Assembly (NCBI RefSeq): GCF_002902845.1
Contig: NZ_PPTF01000029.1
Coordinates: 1-64,000 of the forward strand
Length of the DNA stretch: 64,000 nucleotides
Direction of reading: 5' to 3'
DNA from: Chromobacterium sinusclupearum
GTDB lineage: Bacteria; Pseudomonadota; Gammaproteobacteria; Burkholderiales; Chromobacteriaceae
Shown: positions 53,265 to 61,134 of the stretch, one piece after another
Layout of the letters: each line of letters opens with the position of its first letter
How positions within the stretch are numbered: the first letter of the stretch is position 1
Notes under the pieces: generated by a model
The model's input: the letters and a program-made list of their open reading frames with translations, nothing else
Database searches by the model: none
What the model was told of the DNA's origin: nothing
Made by a program: the position numbers and the translations under genes

Positions 53265-53579
53265 TCAGCGGCGGGATACCAGCATGCCCAGCAGGAAGGC
53301 GACGCCGGCTGCGATGCCGATGGACTTCCACGGGTTTTCATGCACGTAATCGTCGGTGACCTTGGCCGCTTCCTTGGCCTTGCCTACGACGACCTGTTCG
53401 GCGTCGCGCAGCTTGATTTTGGCTGTGCCGAGCTTCTCGGCCAGACGCTTGCGCAGCTCTTTGCTGTGCGCGCTGCCGTCGTCGACGGTTGCGTCAATCA
53501 GTTCTTCGGTGCTGGCCAAAACTTGGCGTACGTCATCCAGCAGCTGTTCTTTTTCCTTGGCGATGGTGGCATTGGACAT
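53265..53579 (-). CDS. yqjD: DUF883 (YqjD/ElaB-type) membrane-anchored ribosome-associated protein
   Basis: The protein has 104 residues. A long helical N-terminal part (KEQLLDDVRQVLASTEELID) leads to the conserved DDYVHENPWKSIGIAAGVAFLLG C-terminal anchor helix and LVSRR end. YqjD in E. coli binds ribosomes in stationary phase through this type of helix. AGGAGGTTGCC precedes the ATG at 53579. It is the first gene of the yqjDEK-like set. Confidence 0.92.
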   Translation of the reverse strand: MSNATIAKEKEQLLDDVRQVLASTEELIDATVDDGSAHSKELRKRLAEKLGTAKIKLRDAEQVVVGKAKEAAKVTDDYVHENPWKSIGIAAGVAFLLGMLVSRR

Positions 53580-53706
53580 GGCAACCTCCTGACAGTGGTG
53601 AATGGAACCGACTCGAAACGCAGACATGGCATGGCGCAAAGCATAGCCTGCGCCAACCCACGCTAACAGCCTGACGCGGCCGCGTCAAACCATGTGGTCA
53701 AACGCT

Positions 53707-55011
53707 TCATCCGCGTTGGTAGAGCGCCTCGTCCAGCAAAGGTTCCCGCGCCGGGCGCGCGCTGCGGGCGCAGAAAATTCCCACCAGCGCCACCGCAGCG
53801 CAATACAGCACGCAAATCCAGTGATTCCACGGCATGGCGGCGATCAGCAACAGCGGCGTCACGCTGGCCCAGATCGAGTAGGCGATGTTGTAGGTGAATG
53901 AAATGCCGGAAACGCGCACATCGGCCGGGTACATGCCCACCATGATGGACGGCACCACGCCGACAATCCCGCAGCACAGCCCGGCAAAAGCGTAGGCCAG
54001 GCTTGGCCAGGCCCAGCCGCCGATCAGGCTGCCGTACAGGACGGCCACGCCTACCGGTAGCAGCGCGCTGTACAGGATCAGGCTGCGGCGCTGGCCGATG
54101 CGGTCGCATACCCGGCCAGCGATCACGCAGCCGATATTGAGGAACACGATGCCCACGCTGCTCAGGGCAAAGGCGTGGTCGGCATGCATGCCGAAGCGTT
54201 GCTGCAACAGCGTGGGCGTCACCACCACCAGCACCACCACCGCCGAGGTCAGCACGCAGGTCAGCGCGGCGGCCGGCAGCAGGGTGGCTTTGTGGCGGCG
54301 CAACACATCCAGCAGCGGATAGGCGGCGCGCTCGGCCTGGCGCTCGCGCATGGCCAGGAACACCGGCGTCTCGCTCAGCCAGCGGCGCAGCCAGACGCCG
54401 ATCAGCCCAAACGGGCCACCAAGCAAAAAGGGAATGCGCCAGCCGTAATCCAGCATTTCCTGCGGCGTGAACACGCGGGCCAGAAAGGTGGCGGTCAGCG
54501 CACCCAGCAGATAGCCGAAGGTCAGCCCGGCCTGCAATACGCCCAGCGCGTAGCCGCGATGGCGCAGCGGCGCGTGCTCGGCGACGAAGGACCAGGCGCT
54601 GGGCACCTCGCCGCCTACTGCCGCGCCCTGCAGAATGCGCAGCGACAACAGGATCAGCGGAGCGAGGATGCCGATGTCGGCGTAGGTGGGCATCAGGCCG
54701 ATGAGCAGACAGGGGCCGGCCATCAGCAGGATGGTCAGGCTGAACACCTGCTTGCGGCCCAGCACGTCGGCGAAGTGCGCCATCAGGATGCCGCCCATCG
54801 GCCGCGCCAGGTAGCCGGTGGCGAAGATGCCGAAGGTTTGCAGCAGGCGCAGCCATTCCGGCATGTCTGGCGGGAAGAACAGCTTGCTCAGCGTGGTGGC
54901 GAAGAAGGCGAAGATGATGAAATCGTAGATTTCCAGCGCGCCGCCCAGCGCGGCCAGACCCAGGGTCTTGTAGTCGGTGCGGGTGAGCGGTGTGGATTGG
55001 TTTGTGTTCAT
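53707..55011 (-). CDS. MFS metabolite:H+ symporter (MHS/ProP family)
   Basis: The protein has 434 residues and twelve predicted membrane helices. The family signature is seen in loop 2-3 as RPMGGILMAHFADVLGRKQVF and in helix 4-5 as RILQGAAVGGEVPSAWSFVAEH. The substrate may be an organic acid or osmolyte. The ATG at 55011 is preferred over the TTG at 55017. No regulatory gene is adjacent. Confidence 0.9.
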   Translation of the reverse strand: MNTNQSTPLTRTDYKTLGLAALGGALEIYDFIIFAFFATTLSKLFFPPDMPEWLRLLQTFGIFATGYLARPMGGILMAHFADVLGRKQVFSLTILLMAGPCLLIGLMPTYADIGILAPLILLSLRILQGAAVGGEVPSAWSFVAEHAPLRHRGYALGVLQAGLTFGYLLGALTATFLARVFTPQEMLDYGWRIPFLLGGPFGLIGVWLRRWLSETPVFLAMRERQAERAAYPLLDVLRRHKATLLPAAALTCVLTSAVVVLVVVTPTLLQQRFGMHADHAFALSSVGIVFLNIGCVIAGRVCDRIGQRRSLILYSALLPVGVAVLYGSLIGGWAWPSLAYAFAGLCCGIVGVVPSIMVGMYPADVRVSGISFTYNIAYSIWASVTPLLLIAAMPWNHWICVLYCAAVALVGIFCARSARPAREPLLDEALYQRG

Positions 55012-55582
55012 GGTCAATCACGAGGTGCCGGGGCTGTGGGTCAGCCCGCTGTAATCATGAATGAAGCCCGCGCGGCGTGTTCGAGCAGGCTCCCTGGAGC
55101 CGCTGGCGGCCCCGCAAGGCCGCCAGTGTAGCGCGGTTGGTGGCATTTGCGGTAGGTAAGGTTGCCTTGACCCGATTTTCATATGAAATATGAATATTTT
55201 CAAGGCGGCGCAGGGCAAAGGAATGGCGTGGCGCTTCAGTTCAAGACAACGGACTCGCCGCGGACGAGCCAGTGCATTTCGACGCAGCAGTTTAAGCGTC
55301 TGCGCCTAGCTGCTTGCCATTCAGGCAGAGTCGCGGACCAAACCTGGCAGAAATTCCGAGCCAAGGCCCGCCGATGCAGACCGATATGGGACCGGTGAAG
55401 GGGATGTGGGATGGTTTTTTTAATCATTTTTGCCGGTAATGAGTCGCTACGACATCTTGTCAAGAAAAAAGGCCAGCCGCTTGGCTGACCCCTTTTGATT
55501 TCAAATGATTGGGTAGGATCAATGAAAAATCAGAATCTTATCATTCTCCGCTCAGTCCTTCGGTTTTCGAGGCCCATCGTTT
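55012..55582. other. Intergenic region with AT-rich palindrome
   Basis: No gene is supported. A palindromic AT-rich stretch at 55165-55205 has TTCATATGAA in its centre and CCTTGA / TCAAGG at the borders, about 155 bp before the transporter start; it could be an operator. On the minus strand it includes TTGAAA and, 17 bases on, GAAAAT. The right end holds the FAD-monooxygenase terminator. Short frames at 55183-55463 lack binding sites. Confidence 0.4.
55465..55494 (-). terminator. Intrinsic terminator after the FAD monooxygenase
   Basis: GGTCAGCC / GGCTGGCC (one mismatch) with a 4-base loop, followed on the minus strand by TTTTTT. Confidence 0.8.
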
Positions 55583-57181
55583 TCATGGCGTTGCTGCGCC
55601 AAGATGATTTGCTTGTCGCTGCAGGATCTGAGCGATAGCCTCACTCAATTGTTCTTCACAATCGGTATCTCCGCCGCTGGATCGCCAAGCGACGATGGCA
55701 TCAGGCCGCACAAGCAGCGCGCCGTTGGAGGCAATGTCAAATGTCGCTGCGAAATTCTTTTCTGCTGGAAATACGAGATCGCCTGCGCGAATCAATTGGA
55801 TGCTGACACCCAGGCGCAGGGACACGCGCCGCGCGGATTCAAGCCAATACGGGTTGGCGCTGACGAGCGTAAGCCGCTGAGTGAACAGGTCGATGGTAGA
55901 GATGCGTTTACTGTTCAGGTCGATCCAGACGTGTGGAACGCGTGTGCCCGGTTGTCCTGACCATTCGTCAGGCCGAGCGGCGGGGGGCAGGTCATCTCCG
56001 CCCCCGATGATTGCCTTGGAGTTGATCCGCTGCCCGAGCTCCATGGCTTCGGCGCCGTAAAGCACCTCGCCCGCCAATGCGCCACCTGCCCAGGTTAGGT
56101 AGTCCGGGCGGGCAAAGGTTTGCTGATGCCGCAACCAGCCGATGGGCTGACGCTCGGCGCTATAGGAATCCAGTAAACCAGTCTCTGCCTCACCATCCAG
56201 CACCATCTGCAGCTTCCAGGCTAGGTTATAAGCATCGTCGATTCCTGTGTTTGCGCCAAAGCCGGCGCGGGTGGGCGGCAACTGATGCGCAGCATCGCCG
56301 ACGAGAAAGACTCGCCCTTCGGAATAACGTTCAGCGATACGCCCGGCCATCTCCCAGCGACCGGTGGTAATGAGTTCGATGGGCATGTCACGACCTAAAG
56401 CGCGCCGAATTGCCTCGCACAATTCCTCTTCGGAGCGTTCGGAGTCGTCACTGAACATCAGCACCCAACGGCCGTCAGGGTAGTTCGTCAGAAAGGCCCT
56501 GAAGTCAGCTTGTTCAATCTCGAACTGCACTACACCTTGATCGAGATAGGACTTGGCCTCAGCACAGTGGAACAGGACGCTGCGGATAGTCCGCAAATGG
56601 CCAACGCCATGTCGCTGGATGCCAAGTCGCTCGCGTACGGGGCTGTCGGCACCATCAGCCGCGATCATATAGTCGGCGGTAATGTCGGTGGTCTCTCCGG
56701 TGACGCGATCTTTGACGCAGGCAGTTACGCCACTGGCAGTCTGGGAGAAAGACACCATCTCGACACCCTGCCTGAGGTCCACGCCGCGTTCCACGGCCGC
56801 AGAGCGCAAGATCGGCTCAAGCAGGTCCTGCGCAATGGCGACCCCTTTGCAAGGAGAGCTGAGGCTGATGTCGGACTCGTTCTCACCGGGAGTCCACGCC
56901 GTCTCTTCCAGCCAGTTGCCTGTCAGACTCGCGACCCGTGCACGGCGGGGCCGGCTGTGGCTTCCGATTTGTGGTATACGCTCACCGATTCCGATCGCGC
57001 GGAAGTGTTCCATCGTTAGTTCCGTAAAGCCGACGGCTCGCGGATGTGTGGAGCTGCCGAAGTGTTTTTCAACAAGGACGGTTTTTACGCCACGCGAAGC
57101 GAGAAACAGTGCGGCAGATAGGCCAACGAGGCTACCGCCCACGATGAGAACCGGGTTAGGAGATGAGGAAGGTGAGGTCAT
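55583..57181 (-). CDS. FAD-dependent aromatic monooxygenase (PheA/TfdB family)
   Basis: The protein has 532 residues. The dinucleotide motif is LIVGGSLVGLSAALFLASRG, the DG motif is AADGADSPVRERLG, and the second FAD motif is VFLVGDAAHQLPPTRAGFG. The C-terminal thioredoxin-like domain (about 400-532) is of the kind found in polyketide and phenol hydroxylases. It hydroxylates aromatic rings using NAD(P)H and O2; the substrate cannot be told. The DNA is less GC-rich than the surroundings and the gene stands alone, suggesting transfer. The start at 57181 gives the N-terminal flavin fold. Confidence 0.88.
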   Translation of the reverse strand: MTSPSSSPNPVLIVGGSLVGLSAALFLASRGVKTVLVEKHFGSSTHPRAVGFTELTMEHFRAIGIGERIPQIGSHSRPRRARVASLTGNWLEETAWTPGENESDISLSSPCKGVAIAQDLLEPILRSAAVERGVDLRQGVEMVSFSQTASGVTACVKDRVTGETTDITADYMIAADGADSPVRERLGIQRHGVGHLRTIRSVLFHCAEAKSYLDQGVVQFEIEQADFRAFLTNYPDGRWVLMFSDDSERSEEELCEAIRRALGRDMPIELITTGRWEMAGRIAERYSEGRVFLVGDAAHQLPPTRAGFGANTGIDDAYNLAWKLQMVLDGEAETGLLDSYSAERQPIGWLRHQQTFARPDYLTWAGGALAGEVLYGAEAMELGQRINSKAIIGGGDDLPPAARPDEWSGQPGTRVPHVWIDLNSKRISTIDLFTQRLTLVSANPYWLESARRVSLRLGVSIQLIRAGDLVFPAEKNFAATFDIASNGALLVRPDAIVAWRSSGGDTDCEEQLSEAIAQILQRQANHLGAATP

Positions 57182-57425
57182 GATGTACGTCCACTTTGCG
57201 AATGCCGGAATCGGCGACTTGGACGTTACCGCTGGCCAGTCAAAAGGGTGCCGTAAAAGCATCCACAAGCGTACGAACAGGGGAGTCGTTCATGGCGCAC
57301 AGACAGGCAAGCGGTGCAGTCCGCTTAGCTGTCGTGGTCCGCGGCCCGTCAGGGCTGGATTGAGACTGCTGGAGAAGCAGCTGACCGGGGCTCACCACGT
57401 CCGGCCCACCATTTTCGACCGCGCA

Positions 57426-57455
57426 AGTCTAGCAAGGTTTGAGATTTCGCGTCAA
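57426..57455 (-). promoter_or_regulatory. Putative promoter of the FAD monooxygenase
   Basis: On the minus strand -35 TTGACG, 18-bp spacer, -10 TAGACT. It lies about 245 bp before the chosen start codon. Confidence 0.35.
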
Positions 57456-57579
57456 AGCCTCAGGTTTGCGAAATGACCTTCGGAAAAATCTGGCCACACG
57501 CCCGCTATGCTGCGCTGCAGCCATCTCGCTTCATGGTATTGGATCGAAACAGCTTCAATGTACGCAGCAATGCCATGAA

Positions 57580-57620
57580 AAATGCCATTGATGATGTGGA
57601 ATCAATCATCAATGGCATTT
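57580..57620. terminator. Terminator after guaA with a perfect 16-bp stem
   Basis: AAATGCCATTGATGAT / ATCATCAATGGCATTT with a 9-base loop; on the minus strand the right arm is followed by a T-run (ATTTTTC). Confidence 0.85.
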
Positions 57621-57656
57621 AATACAACTGATAAAATCAATTAATTAAAATTTCCT

Positions 57657-59234
57657 TCATTCCCACTCAATCGTCGCCGGCGGCTTGCCGCTGACGTCGT
57701 AAACCACGCGGTTGATGCCCTTCACCTCATTGATGATGCGATTCGAGGCGCGGCCCAGCAGGCTGTAGGGCAGCTCGGCCCAGTGCGCGGTCATGAAGTC
57801 GCTGGTCACCACGGCGCGCAGCGCCACCACGTAGTCGTAGGTGCGGCCGTCGCCCATCACGCCGACGGACTTCACCGGCAGGAACACGGCGAAGGCCTGG
57901 CTGGTCAGTTCGTACCAGTTCTTGCCGGTTTTCTCGTCCACGGTGTTGCGCAATTCTTCGATGAAGATGGCATCGGCCTGGCGCAGCAGGTCGGCGTATT
58001 CCTTCTTCACTTCGCCCAGGATGCGCACGCCCAGGCCCGGACCCGGGAACGGGTGGCGGTAGACCATGTCGTGCGGCAGGCCCAGGGCTACGCCCAGCTG
58101 GCGCACTTCGTCCTTGAACAGCTCGCGCAGCGGCTCCAGAAGCTTCAGGTTCATGTCTTCCGGCAGGCCGCCCACATTGTGGTGGCTCTTGATGGTGTGC
58201 GCCTTCTTGGTCTTGGCGCCGGCGGATTCGATCACGTCCGGGTAGATGGTGCCCTGGGCCAGCCACTTGGCGTTGGTCAGTTTGCCGGATTCGCGGTCGA
58301 ACACTTCGATGAATTCCGCGCCGATGATCTTGCGCTTTTTCTCCGGGTCGGACTCGCCGGCCAGCTTGGCCATGAAATCGTCCTCAGCCTGCACGTGCAC
58401 CACTTTGACGCCCAGGTTCTGGGCGAACATTTCCATCACCATCTTGCCTTCGTTCAGGCGCAAGAGGCCGTGGTCGACGAAAACGCAGGTCAGCTGATTG
58501 CCGATGGCGCGGTGGATCAGCGCGGCGGCCACGGAAGAATCCACGCCGCCGGACAGGCCGAGGATGACTTCCTCGTCGCCGACTTGCTCGCGGATCTTCT
58601 TCACGGCTTCGTCGATGTAGTTGGGCATGGTCCAGCTGGGTTTGCAGCCGGCGATGTGCAGCACGAAGCGGTGGATCATCTCGGTGCCGCGTTTGGTGTG
58701 CGTCACTTCCGGGTGGAACTGCACGCCGTAGAAGCCGCGGGCCTCGTCCGCCATGGCCGCGTACGGGCAGGACGGGGTTTCGGCGATGACCTGGAAGCCG
58801 GCCGGCAGCGCGGTGACTTTGTCGCCGTGGCTCATCCAGACGTCGAGGAAGCCGTTGCCGGCGTCATCGATCTGGTCTTGCAGGCCTTCCAGCAGCTTGG
58901 AGTGGTGGCGCGCCTTGATCTGGGCGTAGCCGAACTCGCGCTTGTCGCCGCTTTCCACTTTGCCGCCCAGGGTCTGGGCCATGAACTGCATGCCGTAGCA
59001 GATGCCCAGCACCGGCACGCCCAGCTCGAACAGCTTGGGATCGGCTTGGTAGTCGGACTCGTACACCGAGTTGGGGCCGCCGGACAAGATGATGGCCTTG
59101 GGCGCGAAAGCCTGGATCTCTTCGATGGGCATGTCGAAAGAATGAAGCTCACAGTAGACGTGAGCTTCGCGTACGCGGCGGGCGATCAGCTGGGTGACCT
59201 GGGAGCCGAAGTCGAGAATGAGGATCTTGTCCAT
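57657..59234 (-). CDS. guaA: GMP synthase (glutamine-hydrolysing)
   Basis: The protein has 525 residues. The N-terminal glutaminase has the catalytic Cys in [13 protein letters not shown] and the His in [11 protein letters not shown]. The ATP pyrophosphatase domain carries the P-loop [15 protein letters not shown]. The C-terminal dimerisation domain ends in PPATIEWE. It converts XMP to GMP. AAGGATAG precedes the ATG. Confidence 0.97.
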   Translation of the reverse strand: MDKILILDFGSQVTQLIARRVREAHVYCELHSFDMPIEEIQAFAPKAIILSGGPNSVYESDYQADPKLFELGVPVLGICYGMQFMAQTLGGKVESGDKREFGYAQIKARHHSKLLEGLQDQIDDAGNGFLDVWMSHGDKVTALPAGFQVIAETPSCPYAAMADEARGFYGVQFHPEVTHTKRGTEMIHRFVLHIAGCKPSWTMPNYIDEAVKKIREQVGDEEVILGLSGGVDSSVAAALIHRAIGNQLTCVFVDHGLLRLNEGKMVMEMFAQNLGVKVVHVQAEDDFMAKLAGESDPEKKRKIIGAEFIEVFDRESGKLTNAKWLAQGTIYPDVIESAGAKTKKAHTIKSHHNVGGLPEDMNLKLLEPLRELFKDEVRQLGVALGLPHDMVYRHPFPGPGLGVRILGEVKKEYADLLRQADAIFIEELRNTVDEKTGKNWYELTSQAFAVFLPVKSVGVMGDGRTYDYVVALRAVVTSDFMTAHWAELPYSLLGRASNRIINEVKGINRVVYDVSGKPPATIEWE

Positions 59235-59329
59235 GCCTATCCTTGAAATGTAAAGCAGACCGTTAAGGCCATTATCGTCAATGCTGTAAATAATTCTGCG
59301 GTTTCAGGGCGTCAGACGCCGGGTTCCGC

Positions 59330-59680
59330 TCAATCGGGTTGCCGCGGGAAGCGGCGCGGCGGTTCGCGTCGTTCGGGTATGCGGTCGCTGCGCGCGAGCA
59401 GCATCAGCACGCCGGCCAGCACCATGCCCAGCGCCACGAAATGGCTGGTGCGCAGGCCAAGCTGGTCTATCGCGTAGATGGCGCCGCCGGCATAAGCCAG
59501 CAGCGGGCTGCTGACCAGGGTGGATTTGTTGAATCCATCCAACGCCAATAGCAGGACGCCGGCAGCAAACAGCAGCAGGGCGAGCAGGGTGGTGGTGTTG
59601 GGCAGCAGGGCGGTGCTCTTCAACAGCCAGACGCAGCCCAGGCAGATCAGCATGATGGGCAGGGCGGCGCTGCGCTTCAT
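59330..59680 (-). CDS. Small membrane protein, coupled to smpB
   Basis: The protein has 116 residues with four predicted membrane helices (about 4-24, 32-48, 55-75, 78-96) and a basic Arg/Pro-rich tail. The family is not recognised; the layout resembles DUF5668-type or LiaI-like small membrane proteins. Its ATG overlaps the smpB stop (ATGA), so it is translationally coupled to the tmRNA-binding protein. Confidence 0.75.
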   Translation of the reverse strand: MKRSAALPIMLICLGCVWLLKSTALLPNTTTLLALLLFAAGVLLLALDGFNKSTLVSSPLLAYAGGAIYAIDQLGLRTSHFVALGMVLAGVLMLLARSDRIPERREPPRRFPRQPD

Positions 59681-60132
59681 GCCGCGCCTCGCTGGTTCTT
59701 CATCACGCGCTGTTTCTCGCGCTGCCATTCGCGGTCTTTTTCGGTATCGCGTTTGTCGTGCAGCTTCTTGCCCTTGGCCAGGCCGACTTCGGCCTTGACG
59801 TTGCCTTTGCTGTAGTGCAGGTCGAGCGCCATCATGGTGTAGCCGGCGCGTTCCACCTTGCCGATGAAGCGGTTGATTTCAGCCTGCGACATCAACAGCT
59901 TGCGCGGGCGCACCGGGTCCGGTTTGACGTGGGTGGAGGCGGATTGCAGCGGGGTGATGTGGCAGCCGATCAGCCAGAAGGCGCCGTTTTTCCAGTCCAC
60001 GTAGCTTTCCTTGAGCTGAACGCGGCCGGCGCGGATGGCCTTGACCTCCCACCCTTCCAGCACAAGCCCGGCCTCGAGTTTTTCCTCGATGAAGTAGTCG
60101 TGGAAAGCCTTGCGGTTCTGGATGATGCTCAT
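59677..60132 (-). CDS. smpB: SsrA-binding protein (trans-translation)
   Basis: The protein has 151 residues. [26 protein letters not shown] and [13 protein letters not shown] are typical of SmpB. The C-terminal tail is basic ([20 protein letters not shown]), which enters the ribosome decoding site. With tmRNA it rescues stalled ribosomes. No ssrA gene is found in the window. A small membrane protein gene is coupled downstream. Confidence 0.97.
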   Translation of the reverse strand: MSIIQNRKAFHDYFIEEKLEAGLVLEGWEVKAIRAGRVQLKESYVDWKNGAFWLIGCHITPLQSASTHVKPDPVRPRKLLMSQAEINRFIGKVERAGYTMMALDLHYSKGNVKAEVGLAKGKKLHDKRDTEKDREWQREKQRVMKNQRGAA

Positions 60133-60273
60133 GTGTGGCGGGTTCCTTTGAATCCGCCATTGTAGCAGAAGCTGTCACGCAACCAAAGTCGTACAAATTC
60201 AGTGGTTTGACGTGAAAGCACTTGCTCCTGATAGGGTGCGCTTGGAGCGGGAAGGGCGGAGCGGGGCGGTTTT

Positions 60274-60282
60274 TGCTAGAAT
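60274..60282 (+). promoter_or_regulatory. Extended -10 promoter of ratA-ratB
   Basis: TGCTAGAAT is an extended -10 element (TGn-TAGAAT). No good -35 is seen. It would start the transcript about 45 bases before the ratA ATG. Confidence 0.4.
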
Positions 60283-60308
60283 TGTGGCTTGATTGTCAGA
60301 TCCGAGAC

Positions 60309-60329
60309 CCCGGCCGCGCCGGGTTTTTT
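60309..60329 (+). terminator. Terminator-like hairpin in the ratA leader
   Basis: CCCGGC / GCCGGG with a 3-base loop, followed by six T, ends 5 bases before the ratA ATG. It takes the position normally held by the ribosome binding site. Confidence 0.5.
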
Positions 60330-60333
60330 GCCG

Positions 60334-60771
60334 ATGCAGCATGTCGAAAAAAGCGTCCTGGTGGCGCACACGCCGGCGCAGATGTACGCGCTGGTGGAGG
60401 ATGTCGATCACTATAGCCGTTTCCTGCCCTGGTGCAGCAAGGCCGAAGTGTTGTCGCGCGATGGCGGGCAGGTATTGGCCAGCCTGCATATCGACTACCT
60501 GAAGGTGCGTCAGCACTTCACCACCCGCAACCACAATGTGGAGAACGAATCGATCCGCATGGAGCTGGTGGACGGCCCGTTTGAATCGCTGGAGGGGGTG
60601 TGGCAATTCAAGCCGCTGGGCGATTATGGCTGCAAGATCGAATTCAGCCTGCGCTACCAGTTTTCCAGCCGCATTCTGGAGAAGCTGATCGGGCCGGTGT
60701 TTGGCCACATCTCCAGCACGCTGGTGGATGCCTTCATTCAAGAAGCGGACAGGAAGTATGGCGATGACTGA
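60334..60771 (+). CDS. ratA: RatA/coenzyme Q-binding START-domain protein
   Basis: The protein has 145 residues of polyketide-cyclase/START fold: HVEKSVLVAHTPAQMYALVEDV at the N-terminus, YSRFLPWCSKAEV and FEFSLRYQF-type segments. In E. coli the homologue RatA (PasT) was described as blocking 70S association; in mitochondria Coq10 binds ubiquinone, which may be the true role. The start at 60334 gives the usual N-terminus. ratB overlaps its 3' end. Confidence 0.92.
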   Translation: MQHVEKSVLVAHTPAQMYALVEDVDHYSRFLPWCSKAEVLSRDGGQVLASLHIDYLKVRQHFTTRNHNVENESIRMELVDGPFESLEGVWQFKPLGDYGCKIEFSLRYQFSSRILEKLIGPVFGHISSTLVDAFIQEADRKYGDD

Positions 60772-61066
60772 GCGGCTGCGGGTGGAAGTGGCGTATGCCA
60801 GGCCTGACCGGCAATGGCTGGCGGCGGTGACGCTGCCGGCAGGCGCCCATGCCTTGGATGCCGTGCGCGCATCCGGCATTCTGGCGCAGTGCCCGGAGTT
60901 GGATGAGGCGGCATTGAAGCTGGGCGTTTTCGGCAAGGCTGTCAAAGCGGAGGCGCCGCTGCGAGACGGCGACCGCGTGGAGATCTATCGTCCCTTGCTG
61001 GCCGACCCCAAGGAGGTGCGCCGTCAGCGCGCCGAGGCGGGTAAGCGGATGAAAAAGGGCGGCTGA
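60764..61066 (+). CDS. ratB: RnfH/RatB family ubiquitin-like protein
   Basis: A 100-residue beta-grasp protein. LRVEVAYARPDRQWLAAVTL and VGVFGKAVKAEAPLRDGDRVEIYRPL fit the RnfH (UPF0125) family. Its ATG at 60764 lies 8 bases before the ratA stop, with AGGAAG upstream at good spacing; the alternative ATG at 60758 sits too close. It forms the conserved ratA-ratB pair next to smpB. The C-terminus is basic. Confidence 0.92.
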   Translation: MTERLRVEVAYARPDRQWLAAVTLPAGAHALDAVRASGILAQCPELDEAALKLGVFGKAVKAEAPLRDGDRVEIYRPLLADPKEVRRQRAEAGKRMKKGG

Positions 61067-61087
61067 AGCCGTTGGCGGGGTTCATGA

Positions 61088-61117
61088 AAAAAGGGATGGC
61101 TTTAGCCATCCCTTTTT
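61088..61117. terminator. Bidirectional terminator, ratB and the GGDEF gene
   Basis: AAAAAGGGATGGCT / AGCCATCCCTTTTT with a 2-base centre, between convergent genes. Confidence 0.9.
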
Positions 61118-61134
61118 GTTGTCTAGTCTCAGCC

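Larger units (their letters stand above)
57182..57656. other. Intergenic region between guaA and the FAD monooxygenase
   Basis: No gene is supported. It holds a possible minus-strand promoter (57426-57455), implying a leader of roughly 235 bases for the monooxygenase, and the guaA terminator. A decayed regulator gene might have stood here, but no family could be read. Confidence 0.4.

Noticed and set aside
53672-53687. 16-bp perfect palindrome TGACGCGGCCGCGTCA after the transporter gene
   Set aside because: No T-run and no loop; could be a chance GC palindrome, so not called a terminator.
55183-55463. Short frames in the region between the MHS transporter and the FAD monooxygenase
   Set aside because: No binding sites, no homology pattern and both strands open only by chance.
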